The notes: generated by a model not told the origin, from the sequence alone. A stretch of 64,000 nt of DNA from Pseudomonas sp. FP2309 (GCF_030687575.1 NZ_CP117439.1:5223501-5287500), one strand, 5' to 3'. Numbered from the stretch's first letter, positions 32,970 to 43,502 are shown. A program made the numbers and translations.

Positions 32970-35900
32970 GGGACTTGCTCCAATAAGCGATGCTCTCCAG
33001 CAGCACCGATTCCTGGTACGGCTTGCCAAGGTAGTCGTTAACACCGATGGCCATGGCGCGGTCGCGGTGTTTCTGGCCGGTACGCGAAGTGATCATGATG
33101 ATCGGCAGGCGCATCAGGCGCGGGTCGTTGCGCACTTGCGTGGCGACCTCGAAACCGTCCATGCGCGGCATCTCGATGTCGAGCAGCATCAGGTCCGGGT
33201 TGTGCTCTTCGAGCACGGCCAGGGCGTCGATACCATCCTTGGCGGTGAGCACGTTCATGCCGTTGCGCTCCAGCAGGCGGCTGGTGACTTTGCGCACGGT
33301 GACCGAGTCGTCCACCACCAGCACCAGCAGCGGGCGTTTTTTCAGCGGGTCGTTGAGGATCAGCGGCGCATCCACCGCCTGCGCCGGCAAGGCCGGTGAT
33401 CGCGCGCGAATATGCGCAAGCAAGTCGATGATCAGCACCACGCGGCCGTCGCCCAGAATGGTCGCCCCGGACAGCCCCTGCACCCCGGAAAACTGCGGTC
33501 CCAGGCCCTTGACCACGATCTCGCGCGTGCCGGCCATGGCGTCCACATGCACCGCAACGTGCCGCTCATTGCATTGCACCAGCAACACCGGCACAGGTTG
33601 GTATTGGCCGAGCAGTTTGGGGCGGGCGACGGTGTGCAGCAGATCGCCCAGGTAGAACAATTCATAACGCTGGCCGGCGTATTCGTAGCACGGCGGGTCC
33701 TGCTGATAGTGCCCCGCCAATTCATGGGGCAGCACCCGCACCAGGCCTTCGATGGTGTTGAGCGGGATTGCGTATTGATCGTCGGCGCACTGCACCATCA
33801 GCGCACGATTGACCGACACGGTAAACGGCAGGCGAATGCGAAAGTGCACGCCCGCGCCCGCTGTCGAGTCGATCACCATCGAACCACCGAGTTGGCGCAC
33901 TTCTTCATGCACCACATCCATGCCCACGCCACGCCCGGAAATCTGCGTGATCTTTTCGGCGGTGGAAAAACCCGGTTGCAGGATGAACTGCAATACATCG
34001 CGGTTGCTCATCTCTTGATGGGGCGCCAGCAGGCCGCGCTTGATCGCCTTGCGCCGCACCGCTTCCAGCGGCACGCCGGCACCGTCGTCGCGCAGGTCGA
34101 ACACGATATCGCCGCCTTCGTGGGTCAGGTCCAGCGTGACGCGCCCCTTCTCCGGTTTACCGGCCGCCAACCGCACCTCGCGCGATTCCAGGCCGTGGTC
34201 GACGGCGTTGCGCAGCATGTGTTCCAGCGGCGCCGCCATGCGTTCGAGCACGTTGCGGTCCATCTCGCCTTCGGCGTTGCCCACGACGAACTCCACGTCC
34301 TTGCCCAATTCGCTCGCCACCTGGCGCACGATACGCTTGAGACGCGGCAGCATGCGTTCGAACGGCACCATGCGCGTACGCATCAGGCCTTCCTGCAACT
34401 CGGTGTTGATGCGCGCCTGTTGCTGCAACAGGTCGTGCGCATCTTCGTTGCGACGGTCCAGGGTGTCCTTGAGGTCCATCAGGTCGGAGGCCGATTCGGA
34501 CAACGCGCGCGACAGTTGCTGCAGTTGGGAATGGCGGTCCATTTCCAGCGGGTCGAATTCTTCGTAGCCCAGGCGCTCAGCCTCAGCCTGCTGACGGCTG
34601 AGGATGCGCCCCTGGGTTTCGGTATCCAGGCGGCGCAGTTGGTCGCGCATGCGCTCGATGGTGGTTTCCACCTCGTGCAGGGCAATGCGCGCGTCGTTGA
34701 CTTGCTGTTCGATACGCCCGCGAAAGATCGAAGTTTCACCGGCCAGGTTGACCAGGTCGTCCAACAGCTCGGCAGAGATTTTCACCATATCCGCGGCGGG
34801 GTCCACCGCCGTTTCGGCCTTGCCCGGCGGCAACGCCACCGGCACCACAGGCTCATCGCTGGGGTGAACCAGACTTCTAATGCGTTCGATAAGCTTGTCC
34901 ACCGAGCCCACCGGCAACCCGTCCGCCACGGCGTCGATCATCTGGGCCAGACGGTCATGACAGCCTTGCAACAACGCAAACAGTTCCGGCGATGGCGCGA
35001 GCGACCCGGCAGACAGCCCTTCGTAGAGAAACTCCAGTTCATGGGCCAAGTCGCCAATCGGCCCGATCTCGACCATGCGCGCCCCCCCCTTGAGGGTGTG
35101 CAGGTCGCGCAGCAGGGTTTCGACTTCCTGGCGATTGTTCGGCTCGGCCTGCCAGCGCAGCAATGCACTGCCTGAACTATCGAGGATATCGGCGGCTTCT
35201 TCGAGAAAAATGTCCAGCAACTCGGGGTCAGTGCCCGATGCTTGCGGGGCGGGGGCCTGCACCGCCGGCGTGCTGCTCTGGCGTATCGCGCGCAGTTTGG
35301 CGACCCACTCGGCGCTGTCGCTCAGAGGCTGCTGCTGTTGCAATTCTTCCAACTGCAGGGCCAGGTGTTCATGACTGGCCATCAGCACCTGCGACAGCTG
35401 GGCGCTGTAACTGTAGCGACGGTCCACCAGGCCTTCGTAGAGGCATTCCAACTCGTGAGCCAGATCACCCACCGCGCCGATTTCGGCCATGCGCGCGCCC
35501 CCCTTGAGGGTGTGCAAGTCGCGCTGCAACGAGGACAACGGCGCGACGCTGTCCGGCTCCAGCAACCAGCGTTTGAGCGACTGCCCGGCGCTGTCGAGGA
35601 TGTCCACGGCTTCCTCGAGAAAGATCTCGACGATCTCATCGTCCATCGTCGTTTCATGGTTGAGCTGCGCCGTTGCGGCCCCCAGCTCGGCGATGCTTGG
35701 GGCGCGGCCGCCGTCGCTTTTGATCAGCCCGGTGGCCGATGGGTCCAGGGCCCCGTCCAGCAAATCGCGCAGGGCGTGCACACGTGCCGGTGCCGGGCTG
35801 ATTTCCTGGCCGGCGGCCAGTTGGTCGAGCATGTTGATCAGCGCTTCATGGGCCTGTTCGGCCTCATGGAAAAACCGCTCGCTGACCGCCAGGCTGCTCT

Positions 35901-38781
35901 CTTCCACCGCGCCGTACAGGTCAAGCAAGGCTTCGCACAATTCGTCTATGGGGTGCAGGTCGGCGATGTGTGCGCCCTCCCCCAAGGTGGTCAATTCATC
36001 CAGCAGCGCGGTGAGTTCCTGGCGCTCGCCGGGGTGTTGCTGCCAACGGCGCAGCAGGCTTTCGGCGTCGAGCAGGATGTCCATGCCCTGGGCCAGGAAG
36101 TTGGTGATCAGTTGCGGGTCGCGCTTGATGCGCAGGCCTGTATTTGGCGCCTCGAGCAGTGCGGCCAACTGATGTTCGAGCAAGGTTTGGGTACGCTGGA
36201 TCAAGTCGTCCGCGCCTTTGATTGGCACCAGCGGGTCTCGGTCCAGCTGGTGCAACCCACGCTGGAACAGCGCCTCTGCTTCCAGTAGCAATTCCACTTC
36301 GTCCAGGTCCAGCGGCAGGCGGTGCGCCTTGTATTCGCGGGTCAGGTGATCGAGCGGGCGGACCAACTCGGCGATCGGCAGCACGCCGGCCATGTAGGCG
36401 CTGCCCTTGAGCGTATGCAGCGCGCGCTGCAGTTCATCGCTGACCTGCAGCGGCACATGTTCGGCGGCCTGTTGCAGGAAGTGGTTGAGGCTGTCCAAGT
36501 GGCTCTGGGCTTCGTTGCGGAAGATCTCCAGCAGCATCGGGTCGTGGAGCTCGGCGGTCGACACGGCGGCGCCGCTGGCCAAGGCGTGGGCGCGGGCGGC
36601 CAGGGCATCGACTTCATCGCGCTGGTGTTGGTCGTGCGTGGCAAAGTCAGCGATCAACTCCGGCAGCACGGCCACCGCGTCATCCAGCACTTGTTGCACC
36701 TGCGGGCCGAGGGCGATGCTGCCCTCGAGCACGCGGTTGAGCAGGTTTTCCACGGCCCAGGCCAGCTCCGCCAGTACCAGGGCACGCACCATGCGGCCGC
36801 TGCCTTTCAAGGTATGGAAGGCGCGGCGCATTTCGGCCTGGGCGGTTTTGTCCGCGCTGTTGGGCAGGTAGCTGTGCAGTACCTCAAGGACTTCGTCGGT
36901 TTCTTCGAGGAAGACTTCGCGCAGTTCGTCGTCGATGGGTTCTTCATCGACCGGCGGCGGCAACAGGCTGCCGGGACGTTGCTGGGCCGGCGGGTTGAGA
37001 CGCGACGTTGGGTTGGCCAATGCGTCGAACTGGGACTGGCTGGGCGTGCTTTCGCCCGACAGCGCGCCATCGGGCGCCACCAGTGCCTGGCGCCAGGGTT
37101 TCTCCGCCGGCAGATAGCCCAGCGCCGCGAGGCTTTGGGTGGCCAGTTCCAGCACCTGCTCACCGGCAGCGTCGGGGTCCTGGAGCATGCGTTCGAGGTA
37201 GTACTCCAGGCTGCTGATCACGTCAGCGAAATGCGCCAACTGCGTCTCGGACGGCACGCCGTCGTTGATCATCAATTGTTCATCGACGTAATCGGTGCAG
37301 CCGCGCATCAGGCTCGCTGCACGGGGCAGCGGAATCATCGCCAGCGCGCCGCGTACCTGACTCAGCAGTTCGGGCAGGGACTCCAGGCGCTGGCGGTCCC
37401 AATCGGCTTCAATACAATCGATCACCAGCTCTTTGGCCTGGCGCAGGCATTGGCAGGACTCGCGGATCACCAACTGGTGAATCTGGCTCAGGTCGGTGGT
37501 CGGCAGACGGCTTTCTTCGCGGCTTTGCGATTCGACGGTACCGGCCATTCCGGCCAGTGTGGCTTCCACATAGAGCAGTGCGCCGGCCACATCCATCAGC
37601 ACCGCGTCATTGGGCTCGCGATGCCCCTGGGCCAGGCTCAGCACCACAGCCAACTGGTCGATGATCACTTTGCGCGGCTGGCCAAACCCCAGCACCGCCA
37701 AGGTATCGGCGATCTGCCGTAACGGTGCCAGTAGCGCATCGAGATCGCCGGTGTGCTGTCGGTCGCTGCGCACGAACAGGTCGAGGCGTTCCTTGACCCG
37801 TACCAGTTCCTCGCACAACGCCCCCAGTACCGAACCCATGGCATTGCGGTCCGGTCCGGCCAGGCGCGCGCGCTCGGCGTCAACCACGGCGCTGTCAGGC
37901 AACGCCTCGTCCAAGCCGTAGCGCTCCTTAAGGCTTTGCATGCGCGGTGTCGGCCGGGTGACTTTGGCCACGTAGAACAGCAGGCTTTTGAGCAGGTCGT
38001 CCGGCGCCGGCTGGTTGATACCACCGATGCCCTGGGCCAGCAGGCGTTTAAGTTGCTTGTCACTGGCCTTGAGCAAACTGCGCAGTGCCGGGCTGTTGGC
38101 GACGACACCCGTGAGCATGCCTTCGACCAGCGCCGAAGCGACTTGCCACAACGGCAACAGCGGCGCGCCCTGGCACAGAGCCTCAAGGCGCGCGAACACC
38201 CGCGCCATGTCTTCCAGGTTGCTCGGGCCGTGGTCTTCGCGCAGCAGCCCGGCGAGGGCTTGTTGCAACAGCTGGTGCCATTGGCGCAGTTGCTCATGAA
38301 GGTCCGGTACCGCGCGGTGGGCCAGGGCTTCGTCGGGCAGCGGTGCAATCGACAGCAGTTGCGGGCTGAACAGGCTGGTTTCCGAGAGCAGGCTTTCACC
38401 GCGAGCACTGCGCAAGTCGTTGAGCAGCGGCAGCACCACCAAGGGCAAATCGCGGCGGGCGCTGTGTATGCGGTCGAGGTACAGCGGCAGTTGGCCAAGA
38501 GCCTGTTGCAGCAGGCGGATGCTCTCGTCGCGCTGGCTGACCTGTCTGGCCTTGAGCGCCAGGGCCAGTGCTTCGATCTCCTCGGCCAACAGCGCCGCGC
38601 CGTAGAACTCGACCATTTGCAAGGCGCCGTGCACCTGGTGGATACCGGCCAGGCATTGGTCGATGACGTCGTCGTCATGGGTTTCGACAAACGCATCCAG
38701 CGCCGATCGGGCCTGTTTCAGGGTTTCGGCAATGTCGCCCTTGACCCATTCGAGGGCCACGTAGTCGTGCCGATCAACCAT
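32962..38781 (-). CDS. chpA: Hybrid chemotaxis histidine kinase ChpA
   Basis: The 1939-residue kinase phosphorylates the response regulators PilG and PilH to control type IV pilus extension and retraction. The ATG at 38781 follows GGAG; a GTG two codons upstream is possible. Phosphotransfer domains with the HTLKG signature stand near residues 655, 790, 1090 and 1229; an N-terminal one is degenerate (HQVHGALQM), and one (ELTTLGEGAHIAD) has threonine at the phosphosite. Then come a dimerisation segment, the ATPase with LRNAVDHGLESREV (about residue 1527), a CheW-like domain, and a C-terminal receiver with VVDDSVTVRKV and LLDIEMPRMDGF (about residues 1817-1935). Nearly the longest gene possible in its class. 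Confidence 0.97.
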   Translation of the reverse strand: MVDRHDYVALEWVKGDIAETLKQARSALDAFVETHDDDVIDQCLAGIHQVHGALQMVEFYGAALLAEEIEALALALKARQVSQRDESIRLLQQALGQLPLYLDRIHSARRDLPLVVLPLLNDLRSARGESLLSETSLFSPQLLSIAPLPDEALAHRAVPDLHEQLRQWHQLLQQALAGLLREDHGPSNLEDMARVFARLEALCQGAPLLPLWQVASALVEGMLTGVVANSPALRSLLKASDKQLKRLLAQGIGGINQPAPDDLLKSLLFYVAKVTRPTPRMQSLKERYGLDEALPDSAVVDAERARLAGPDRNAMGSVLGALCEELVRVKERLDLFVRSDRQHTGDLDALLAPLRQIADTLAVLGFGQPRKVIIDQLAVVLSLAQGHREPNDAVLMDVAGALLYVEATLAGMAGTVESQSREESRLPTTDLSQIHQLVIRESCQCLRQAKELVIDCIEADWDRQRLESLPELLSQVRGALAMIPLPRAASLMRGCTDYVDEQLMINDGVPSETQLAHFADVISSLEYYLERMLQDPDAAGEQVLELATQSLAALGYLPAEKPWRQALVAPDGALSGESTPSQSQFDALANPTSRLNPPAQQRPGSLLPPPVDEEPIDDELREVFLEETDEVLEVLHSYLPNSADKTAQAEMRRAFHTLKGSGRMVRALVLAELAWAVENLLNRVLEGSIALGPQVQQVLDDAVAVLPELIADFATHDQHQRDEVDALAARAHALASGAAVSTAELHDPMLLEIFRNEAQSHLDSLNHFLQQAAEHVPLQVSDELQRALHTLKGSAYMAGVLPIAELVRPLDHLTREYKAHRLPLDLDEVELLLEAEALFQRGLHQLDRDPLVPIKGADDLIQRTQTLLEHQLAALLEAPNTGLRIKRDPQLITNFLAQGMDILLDAESLLRRWQQHPGERQELTALLDELTTLGEGAHIADLHPIDELCEALLDLYGAVEESSLAVSERFFHEAEQAHEALINMLDQLAAGQEISPAPARVHALRDLLDGALDPSATGLIKSDGGRAPSIAELGAATAQLNHETTMDDEIVEIFLEEAVDILDSAGQSLKRWLLEPDSVAPLSSLQRDLHTLKGGARMAEIGAVGDLAHELECLYEGLVDRRYSYSAQLSQVLMASHEHLALQLEELQQQQPLSDSAEWVAKLRAIRQSSTPAVQAPAPQASGTDPELLDIFLEEAADILDSSGSALLRWQAEPNNRQEVETLLRDLHTLKGGARMVEIGPIGDLAHELEFLYEGLSAGSLAPSPELFALLQGCHDRLAQMIDAVADGLPVGSVDKLIERIRSLVHPSDEPVVPVALPPGKAETAVDPAADMVKISAELLDDLVNLAGETSIFRGRIEQQVNDARIALHEVETTIERMRDQLRRLDTETQGRILSRQQAEAERLGYEEFDPLEMDRHSQLQQLSRALSESASDLMDLKDTLDRRNEDAHDLLQQQARINTELQEGLMRTRMVPFERMLPRLKRIVRQVASELGKDVEFVVGNAEGEMDRNVLERMAAPLEHMLRNAVDHGLESREVRLAAGKPEKGRVTLDLTHEGGDIVFDLRDDGAGVPLEAVRRKAIKRGLLAPHQEMSNRDVLQFILQPGFSTAEKITQISGRGVGMDVVHEEVRQLGGSMVIDSTAGAGVHFRIRLPFTVSVNRALMVQCADDQYAIPLNTIEGLVRVLPHELAGHYQQDPPCYEYAGQRYELFYLGDLLHTVARPKLLGQYQPVPVLLVQCNERHVAVHVDAMAGTREIVVKGLGPQFSGVQGLSGATILGDGRVVLIIDLLAHIRARSPALPAQAVDAPLILNDPLKKRPLLVLVVDDSVTVRKVTSRLLERNGMNVLTAKDGIDALAVLEEHNPDLMLLDIEMPRMDGFEVATQVRNDPRLMRLPIIMITSRTGQKHRDRAMAIGVNDYLGKPYQESVLLESIAYWSKSHA

Positions 38782-38860
38782 ATTCACTCCGGTGAGAATT
38801 TTTGAGTTGCGTGTATTGCCAGGATCTCAAGCCAACGAATATCTGCGGTGGGAGCGCGTT

Positions 38861-40912
38861 TCAATCCTCAGCCTGTTTGGCCGCCGGCAAGGTGAAACCC
38901 GACACCGACCTGCGCAACTGACTGGCCATTTTCGCCAGGTTACCAATGCTCTCGGCGGTCGCGGTGGAACCCGACGAGGTCTGGGTGGTGATCTGCTGGA
39001 TCACGTTCATGGTCAGCGAGATCTGCCCGGCCGACGAGGTCTGCTGCTGCGCCGCGTTGGAGATGCTCTGGATCAGCGCCGCCAGGGTTTTCGACACGCC
39101 TTCGATCTCTTCCAGCGCCACACCGGCATCCTGGGCCAGCCGCGCGCCGCGTACCACTTCGGTGGTGGTTTGCTCCATGGAAATCACGGCCTCATTGGTG
39201 TCGGCCTGGATCGCACGGACCAGGGTCTCGATCTGCCGGGTAGCCGCCGACGAGCGCTCGGCCAGCCGTTGGACTTCATCGGCCACCACCGCAAAACCGC
39301 GCCCGGCGTCCCCGGCCATGCTCGCCTGGATCGCGGCGTTCAGGGCGAGGATGTTGGTCTGCTCGGCGATGTCGTCGATCAGGCTGACGATATCGCCGAT
39401 CTCCTGGGACGACTCGCCCAGGCGTTTGATGCGCTTGGCGGTGTCCTGGATCTGTTCGCGAATGTTGTCCATGCCATGGATGGTGTTGTGCACCACCTCG
39501 TTGCCCTTGTTGGCGATTTCCACCGAGCGCTCCGCCACCGCCGAGGACTCGGCGGCATTGGCCGACACCTGGTCGATGGACTGGGCCATCTGGTTGATCG
39601 CCGTGGACGCTTCGGCGATCTGCTGGGCCTGGTGCTCCGAAGCCTGGGCCAGGTGCATGGCGGTCGCCTGGGTCTCTTGGACCGCACCCGCCACTTGCCC
39701 CGCGGTGAGGTTGATGGTGGCCACCAGGTCCCGCAGTTGGTCCACGGAATAGTTGATGGAGTCGGCGATGGTGCCGGTGAAGTCTTCGGTCACCGAGGCA
39801 GTCACGGTGAGGTCGCCGTCGGCCAGGTCTTCGATTTCATCGAGCAGGCGCATGATCGCGTTCTGGTTGCGCTCATTCTTCTCGGCGGTCTCGTGCAGTT
39901 GGCGGTTGGTCTCGCGCACCATCACCAGGCCAATCAGGATAATCGAGGCCAATGCCAGCAGGCCCAGCACATAGCCGCCGATGGTGTCGAAACTGCGCCC
40001 GCTGGCGAGGTTTTCGAAACCGCTGGCCAGGTGCGAGGCTTCATCGAGCAGGGTTTGCGACAGATTGAAAATATTGCTCGCCGAGGCGCGGACCTGAAAC
40101 AGCTGCGGCGAGGTTTCGAGGATTTCATCCACGGAGCCGGAGACAAACTCGAACAGCTCGGCGATTTCCGTCAGCCGTGCGCGGGCGTCGTGGTCTTCGA
40201 CCTGGGTGATGCGCAGGCTCGGGTTGCCGTTGAGCATGCCATTGAGCACCTGGCCGAAGCGCGCGGCATCGCGGCCAAAGGCATCGGCGGCCTGCACGGC
40301 GGTTTCATCCCCCGCCAGCACAGTGTTGACCGCGCCCAGGATGCGTTCGGCCAGCAGCGACTGGCGTTGGGCCACCGCCACCTGGCTGGCCGGGGCGCCA
40401 CGCTGCAACAGGATGTCGACGACTTTTTCCGACTCCATCTGCAATTGCGGCACGGTTTCGGCCAGGGTGGCGGCCACTTGGTGCAGGGACAGCACGGTCT
40501 GCTCGCTGGCGAGGATCGCGTCGGTGTTTTTCAGCAGGGCTTCCCAGTCGGTCTGCACCGCGCGCATTTCGGCGCGTACCGCACTGGGAGCGGCTGGCAG
40601 GCCGGTGTCCGGGTCGCCTTTTTTCAGGTAGCCCCAACGCTGGGCGAAGTCGTTGCGCGCCTCGCCCAACAGCTTGAACGCCGCCGCCTTGCCCGCGGCA
40701 GCTTCCGTGGCGTTCTTGGCGATGCGTTGCGAGAGCACGCGCAGTTCACCGGCGTGGCCGATGTACTGTTTGTCATAGGTGGACTGGGTGTTGAGGTACG
40801 CGAAGTTGGCGAACAACAGCATGATGAACACGATCAACGCGATAAACAGCACGATGATCTGCGAGCGGCTGCGCGAGCCGGTCTGAGGTTTGGGCGTGGT
40901 AGCGGTGGTCAT
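38861..40912 (-). CDS. pilJ: Pilus methyl-accepting chemoreceptor PilJ
   Basis: The 683-residue receptor senses a pilus-related signal and drives ChpA. After a short cytoplasmic head come a first membrane helix ([22 protein letters not shown]), a periplasmic sensory region of about 290 residues, a second helix ([19 protein letters not shown]) and HAMP-like and signalling domains. The conserved hairpin tip [34 protein letters not shown] fixes the class; the motif is shown here in parts at about residues 515-545. The start at 40912 overlaps the pilI stop as ATGA. No methyltransferase gene pilK follows. Confidence 0.96.
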   Translation of the reverse strand: MTTATTPKPQTGSRSRSQIIVLFIALIVFIMLLFANFAYLNTQSTYDKQYIGHAGELRVLSQRIAKNATEAAAGKAAAFKLLGEARNDFAQRWGYLKKGDPDTGLPAAPSAVRAEMRAVQTDWEALLKNTDAILASEQTVLSLHQVAATLAETVPQLQMESEKVVDILLQRGAPASQVAVAQRQSLLAERILGAVNTVLAGDETAVQAADAFGRDAARFGQVLNGMLNGNPSLRITQVEDHDARARLTEIAELFEFVSGSVDEILETSPQLFQVRASASNIFNLSQTLLDEASHLASGFENLASGRSFDTIGGYVLGLLALASIILIGLVMVRETNRQLHETAEKNERNQNAIMRLLDEIEDLADGDLTVTASVTEDFTGTIADSINYSVDQLRDLVATINLTAGQVAGAVQETQATAMHLAQASEHQAQQIAEASTAINQMAQSIDQVSANAAESSAVAERSVEIANKGNEVVHNTIHGMDNIREQIQDTAKRIKRLGESSQEIGDIVSLIDDIAEQTNILALNAAIQASMAGDAGRGFAVVADEVQRLAERSSAATRQIETLVRAIQADTNEAVISMEQTTTEVVRGARLAQDAGVALEEIEGVSKTLAALIQSISNAAQQQTSSAGQISLTMNVIQQITTQTSSGSTATAESIGNLAKMASQLRRSVSGFTLPAAKQAED

Positions 40913-41433
40913 GCGGCGACATCCATGAAGCCTGGGGCCTGCGCCAGAGCGAAGGGGCTGAAAACCTGCCACAGCGGGTCGCCGTCGAACTGGCCGCTGA
41001 TAAACGGCGCGCTGGGGTCGGGGTTGGCCAACAAGGCGTCTTGTGCGAAATGCTGCATTCCCACCACCTCATCCACCAGCAGCCCGACAAACAGATCGTT
41101 GTATTCCACCACCAGCACCCGCCGTTGCTTGCGTGCCCTGGACAGCGCCAGCCCCAGGAAACCGCCCAGGTCCATCACCGGCAGCAAACGCCCGCGCAGG
41201 TTAGCAACACCCTTGACCCAGGTCTTGACCCCGGGCATTAAAGTGCAACGCGGCTCATGCAACACCTCGGCAACTTCGCCCATGGGCGCCACGTACCAGC
41301 CGTCGCCCAGGCGAAAGCCGATGCCGCTCCAGCGGTGCAGGCGAGTTTCCTGGGACGGCAGGTCGGCGGCCAGCAGGCGGCAGCGGCGGTCGATATCCAG
41401 CAACAGCTCGAAGGCAGTTTGCGACTCGGTCAT
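40909..41433 (-). CDS. pilI: Pilus chemotaxis coupling protein PilI (CheW-like)
   Basis: The 174-residue CheW-domain protein links PilJ to ChpA. The CheW core is seen in [42 protein letters not shown] and [24 protein letters not shown], the usual five-stranded barrel pair. It is translationally coupled to pilJ by a 4-base overlap and separated from pilH by 12 bases, fitting the pilGHIJ order. Confidence 0.96.
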   Translation of the reverse strand: MTESQTAFELLLDIDRRCRLLAADLPSQETRLHRWSGIGFRLGDGWYVAPMGEVAEVLHEPRCTLMPGVKTWVKGVANLRGRLLPVMDLGGFLGLALSRARKQRRVLVVEYNDLFVGLLVDEVVGMQHFAQDALLANPDPSAPFISGQFDGDPLWQVFSPFALAQAPGFMDVAA

Positions 41434-41445
41434 GATGGCGTGCCG

Positions 41446-41811
41446 TCAGCCGGCCAGCACCTTGTTCAAGGTGGCGATCAGGGTTTCTTCATCCACCGGC
41501 TTGGTCAGGTAATCCTTGGCGCCCTGGCGCGCGCCCCAGATCTTGTCGGTTTCCTGATCCTTGGTGGTGATGATGATAATCGGGATGCCGTTGGTTTCCG
41601 GCTCCTTGGACAACTGGCGCGTGGCCTGGAAGCCATTGAGGCCCGGCATCACGATGTCCATCAGAACGGCGTCGGGCTTTTCCTGGCGGGCCAGGGCGAC
41701 GCCGTCGGCGCCGTTCTCGGCCTTGAGCACCTGGTGGCCGTGCTTTTCCAGCATGCCGGTCAATTTGTACATTTCAGTCGGCGAATCGTCGACGATCAGA
41801 ACACGTGCCAT
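41446..41811 (-). CDS. pilH: Twitching motility response regulator PilH
   Basis: The 121-residue single receiver domain carries the acidic pocket (VLIVDDSPTEMYK), the phospho-acceptor aspartate in DAVLMDIVMPGLNG and the conserved lysine in KDYLTKPVDEE. PilH is phosphorylated by ChpA and is thought to counter PilG, favouring pilus retraction. It is 12 bases from pilI and 46 bases from pilG. Confidence 0.96.
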   Translation of the reverse strand: MARVLIVDDSPTEMYKLTGMLEKHGHQVLKAENGADGVALARQEKPDAVLMDIVMPGLNGFQATRQLSKEPETNGIPIIIITTKDQETDKIWGARQGAKDYLTKPVDEETLIATLNKVLAG

Positions 41812-41857
41812 GGTTTTCCCCGCTACATTGGTCGGCGCCGGCCCTTGTGGGGCGGCG

Positions 41858-42265
41858 TCAGTGTGCTTGTTCTACTGCGGCGAATCCCGGCACGTAGGCC
41901 TTGATCGCACCCAGCAGTTCTTCCTTGCTGAAAGGCTTGGTCAAAAACTGATCGACACCCACGATGCGCCCCTTGGCCTTGTCGAACAGGCCGTCCTTGG
42001 AGGACAGCATGATCACCGGGATCGACTTGAACGCCGGGTTGTTCTTCACCAGGGCGCAGGTCTGATAACCATCCAGGCGCGGCATCATGATGTCGACAAA
42101 GATAATGTGCGGGTGATGATCAACAATCCGGGCCAGGGCATCGAAACCGTCGATGGCCGTGATGACGTCGCATCCCACGTTCTTCAACAATGTCTCGGCG
42201 GTGCGGCGGATCGTTTTCGAGTCATCGATCACCATCACTCTCAAGGCGTTGGAATGCTGTTCCAT
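41858..42265 (-). CDS. pilG: Twitching motility response regulator PilG
   Basis: The 135-residue receiver is the first gene of the cluster. It has the pocket VMVIDDSKTIRRTAETLL, the phospho-acceptor Asp in HIIFVDIMMPRLDGYQ and the lysine in DQFLTKPFSKEE. In P. aeruginosa PilG is the positive output, acting with adenylate cyclase CyaB and pilus extension. The promoter must lie in the 239-base divergent spacer shared with gshB. Confidence 0.96.
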   Translation of the reverse strand: MEQHSNALRVMVIDDSKTIRRTAETLLKNVGCDVITAIDGFDALARIVDHHPHIIFVDIMMPRLDGYQTCALVKNNPAFKSIPVIMLSSKDGLFDKAKGRIVGVDQFLTKPFSKEELLGAIKAYVPGFAAVEQAH

Positions 42266-42504
42266 ATCTGCTCTACCATCGCCACAGCGAATCGGTTTTT
42301 GGTGCGTACTGCCTGATGTCTCACAGGATGAGCGCCGCAGGCCTTGGAACTCAGGGGCCGCTGCGCCGTGGCAGTCTTTTTAGCACAGTCTCGGAGAGCA
42401 ATCTATCGAGGCACCCGCCCGGTGGTTTTTCCTTGACCCACAACAGCCGCAGCGCCACTCTGACGCCACTTTTATGCGCCCTAATTTGCTAGAGGAAATC
42501 CCCC

Positions 42505-43467
42505 ATGAGCGTTCGCGTCGGCATTGTCATGGACCCTATCGCCAGCATTTCCTATAAAAAGGACAGCTCGCTGGCCATGCTCCTGGCTGCCCAGGCCCGC
42601 GGTTGGACCCTGTTCTATATGGAACAACGCGACCTTTACCAGGGCGACGGCGAAGCCCGCGCACGCATGCGCCCGCTGCAGGTGTTCGCCAACCCCGAGA
42701 AGTGGTTCGAACTGCAGGATGAGATCGACAGCCCTCTAAGCGATCTGGATGTGATCCTGATGCGCAAGGACCCGCCGTTCGACATGGAATTCGTCTATTC
42801 CACTTACCTGCTGGAACAAGCCGAGCGCGCGGGCGTGCTGATCGTCAACAAGCCGCAGAGCCTGCGCGACTGCAACGAAAAGCTGTTCGCCACCCTGTTC
42901 CCACAATGCACCCCACCGACCGTGGTCAGCCGCCGCGCCGATGTGCTGCGTGAGTTTGCCGCCAAGCATGGCGATGTGATCCTAAAGCCGCTGGACGGCA
43001 TGGGCGGCACCTCGATCTTCCGTCATCGCGCAGGCGACCCGAACCTGTCGGTCATCCTCGAAACCCTGACAGCCCTGGGCACCCAGCAGATCATGGGCCA
43101 GGCCTACCTGCCGGCGATCAAGGACGGCGACAAGCGCATCCTGATGATCGACGGCGAGCCGGTGGATTACTGCCTGGCACGCATCCCGGCGGCCGGCGAG
43201 ACCCGTGGCAACCTGGCGGCCGGTGGTCGTGGCGAGGCGCGACCGTTGTCGGACAAGGACCGTTGGATTGCCGCTCAAGTCGGTCCAACGCTGCGTGAAA
43301 AGGGCTTGCTGTTTGTCGGGCTGGACGTGATCGGTGAGAACCTCACCGAAATCAACGTCACCAGCCCGACCTGTATCCGCGAGATCGACAATGCCTTTGG
43401 CACGAACATCGGCGAAATGCTGATGGCTGCGATAGAAGCGAAGCTGCAAGCCTCAAGCCGCCGTTGA
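42505..43467 (+). CDS. gshB: Glutathione synthetase
   Basis: The 320-residue ATP-grasp enzyme adds glycine to gamma-glutamylcysteine to give glutathione. The prokaryotic GshB pattern is clear: VGIVMDPIASISYKKDSSLAMLL at the start, RKDPPFDMEFVYSTYLLE, KPLDGMGGTSIF in the ATP site and INVTSPTCIREID near the C-terminus. The last nine or so codons are written in the left arm of a dispersed repeat (from 43441), so the C-terminal LQASSRR tail is probably a recent extension. Divergent from pilG. Confidence 0.97.
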   Translation: MSVRVGIVMDPIASISYKKDSSLAMLLAAQARGWTLFYMEQRDLYQGDGEARARMRPLQVFANPEKWFELQDEIDSPLSDLDVILMRKDPPFDMEFVYSTYLLEQAERAGVLIVNKPQSLRDCNEKLFATLFPQCTPPTVVSRRADVLREFAAKHGDVILKPLDGMGGTSIFRHRAGDPNLSVILETLTALGTQQIMGQAYLPAIKDGDKRILMIDGEPVDYCLARIPAAGETRGNLAAGGRGEARPLSDKDRWIAAQVGPTLREKGLLFVGLDVIGENLTEINVTSPTCIREIDNAFGTNIGEMLMAAIEAKLQASSRR

Positions 43468-43502
43468 AAGTTCAAGGCGAATAGCGCTCAGGCTTGCAGC
43501 TT
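43441..43502. repeat. 13-bp inverted repeat of the AGCTGCAAG family, overlapping gshB
   Basis: AAGCTGCAAGCCT at 43441-43453 and AGGCTTGCAGCTT at 43490-43502 are perfect inverted copies. The left arm includes the last codons of gshB; the rest covers the spacer before the TonB-family gene. Same word family as at 4944, 6627 and 59574. Confidence 0.65.

Noticed and set aside
33412..35175. Long plus-strand frames opposite chpA
   Set aside because: They follow the third-position GC pattern of chpA and contain no recognisable protein domains.
35085..35520. Near-identical stretches inside chpA at about 35090 and 35505 taken for a duplication or mobile repeat
   Set aside because: They encode two neighbouring phosphotransfer domains (HTLKGGARM), an internal domain duplication normal for ChpA.
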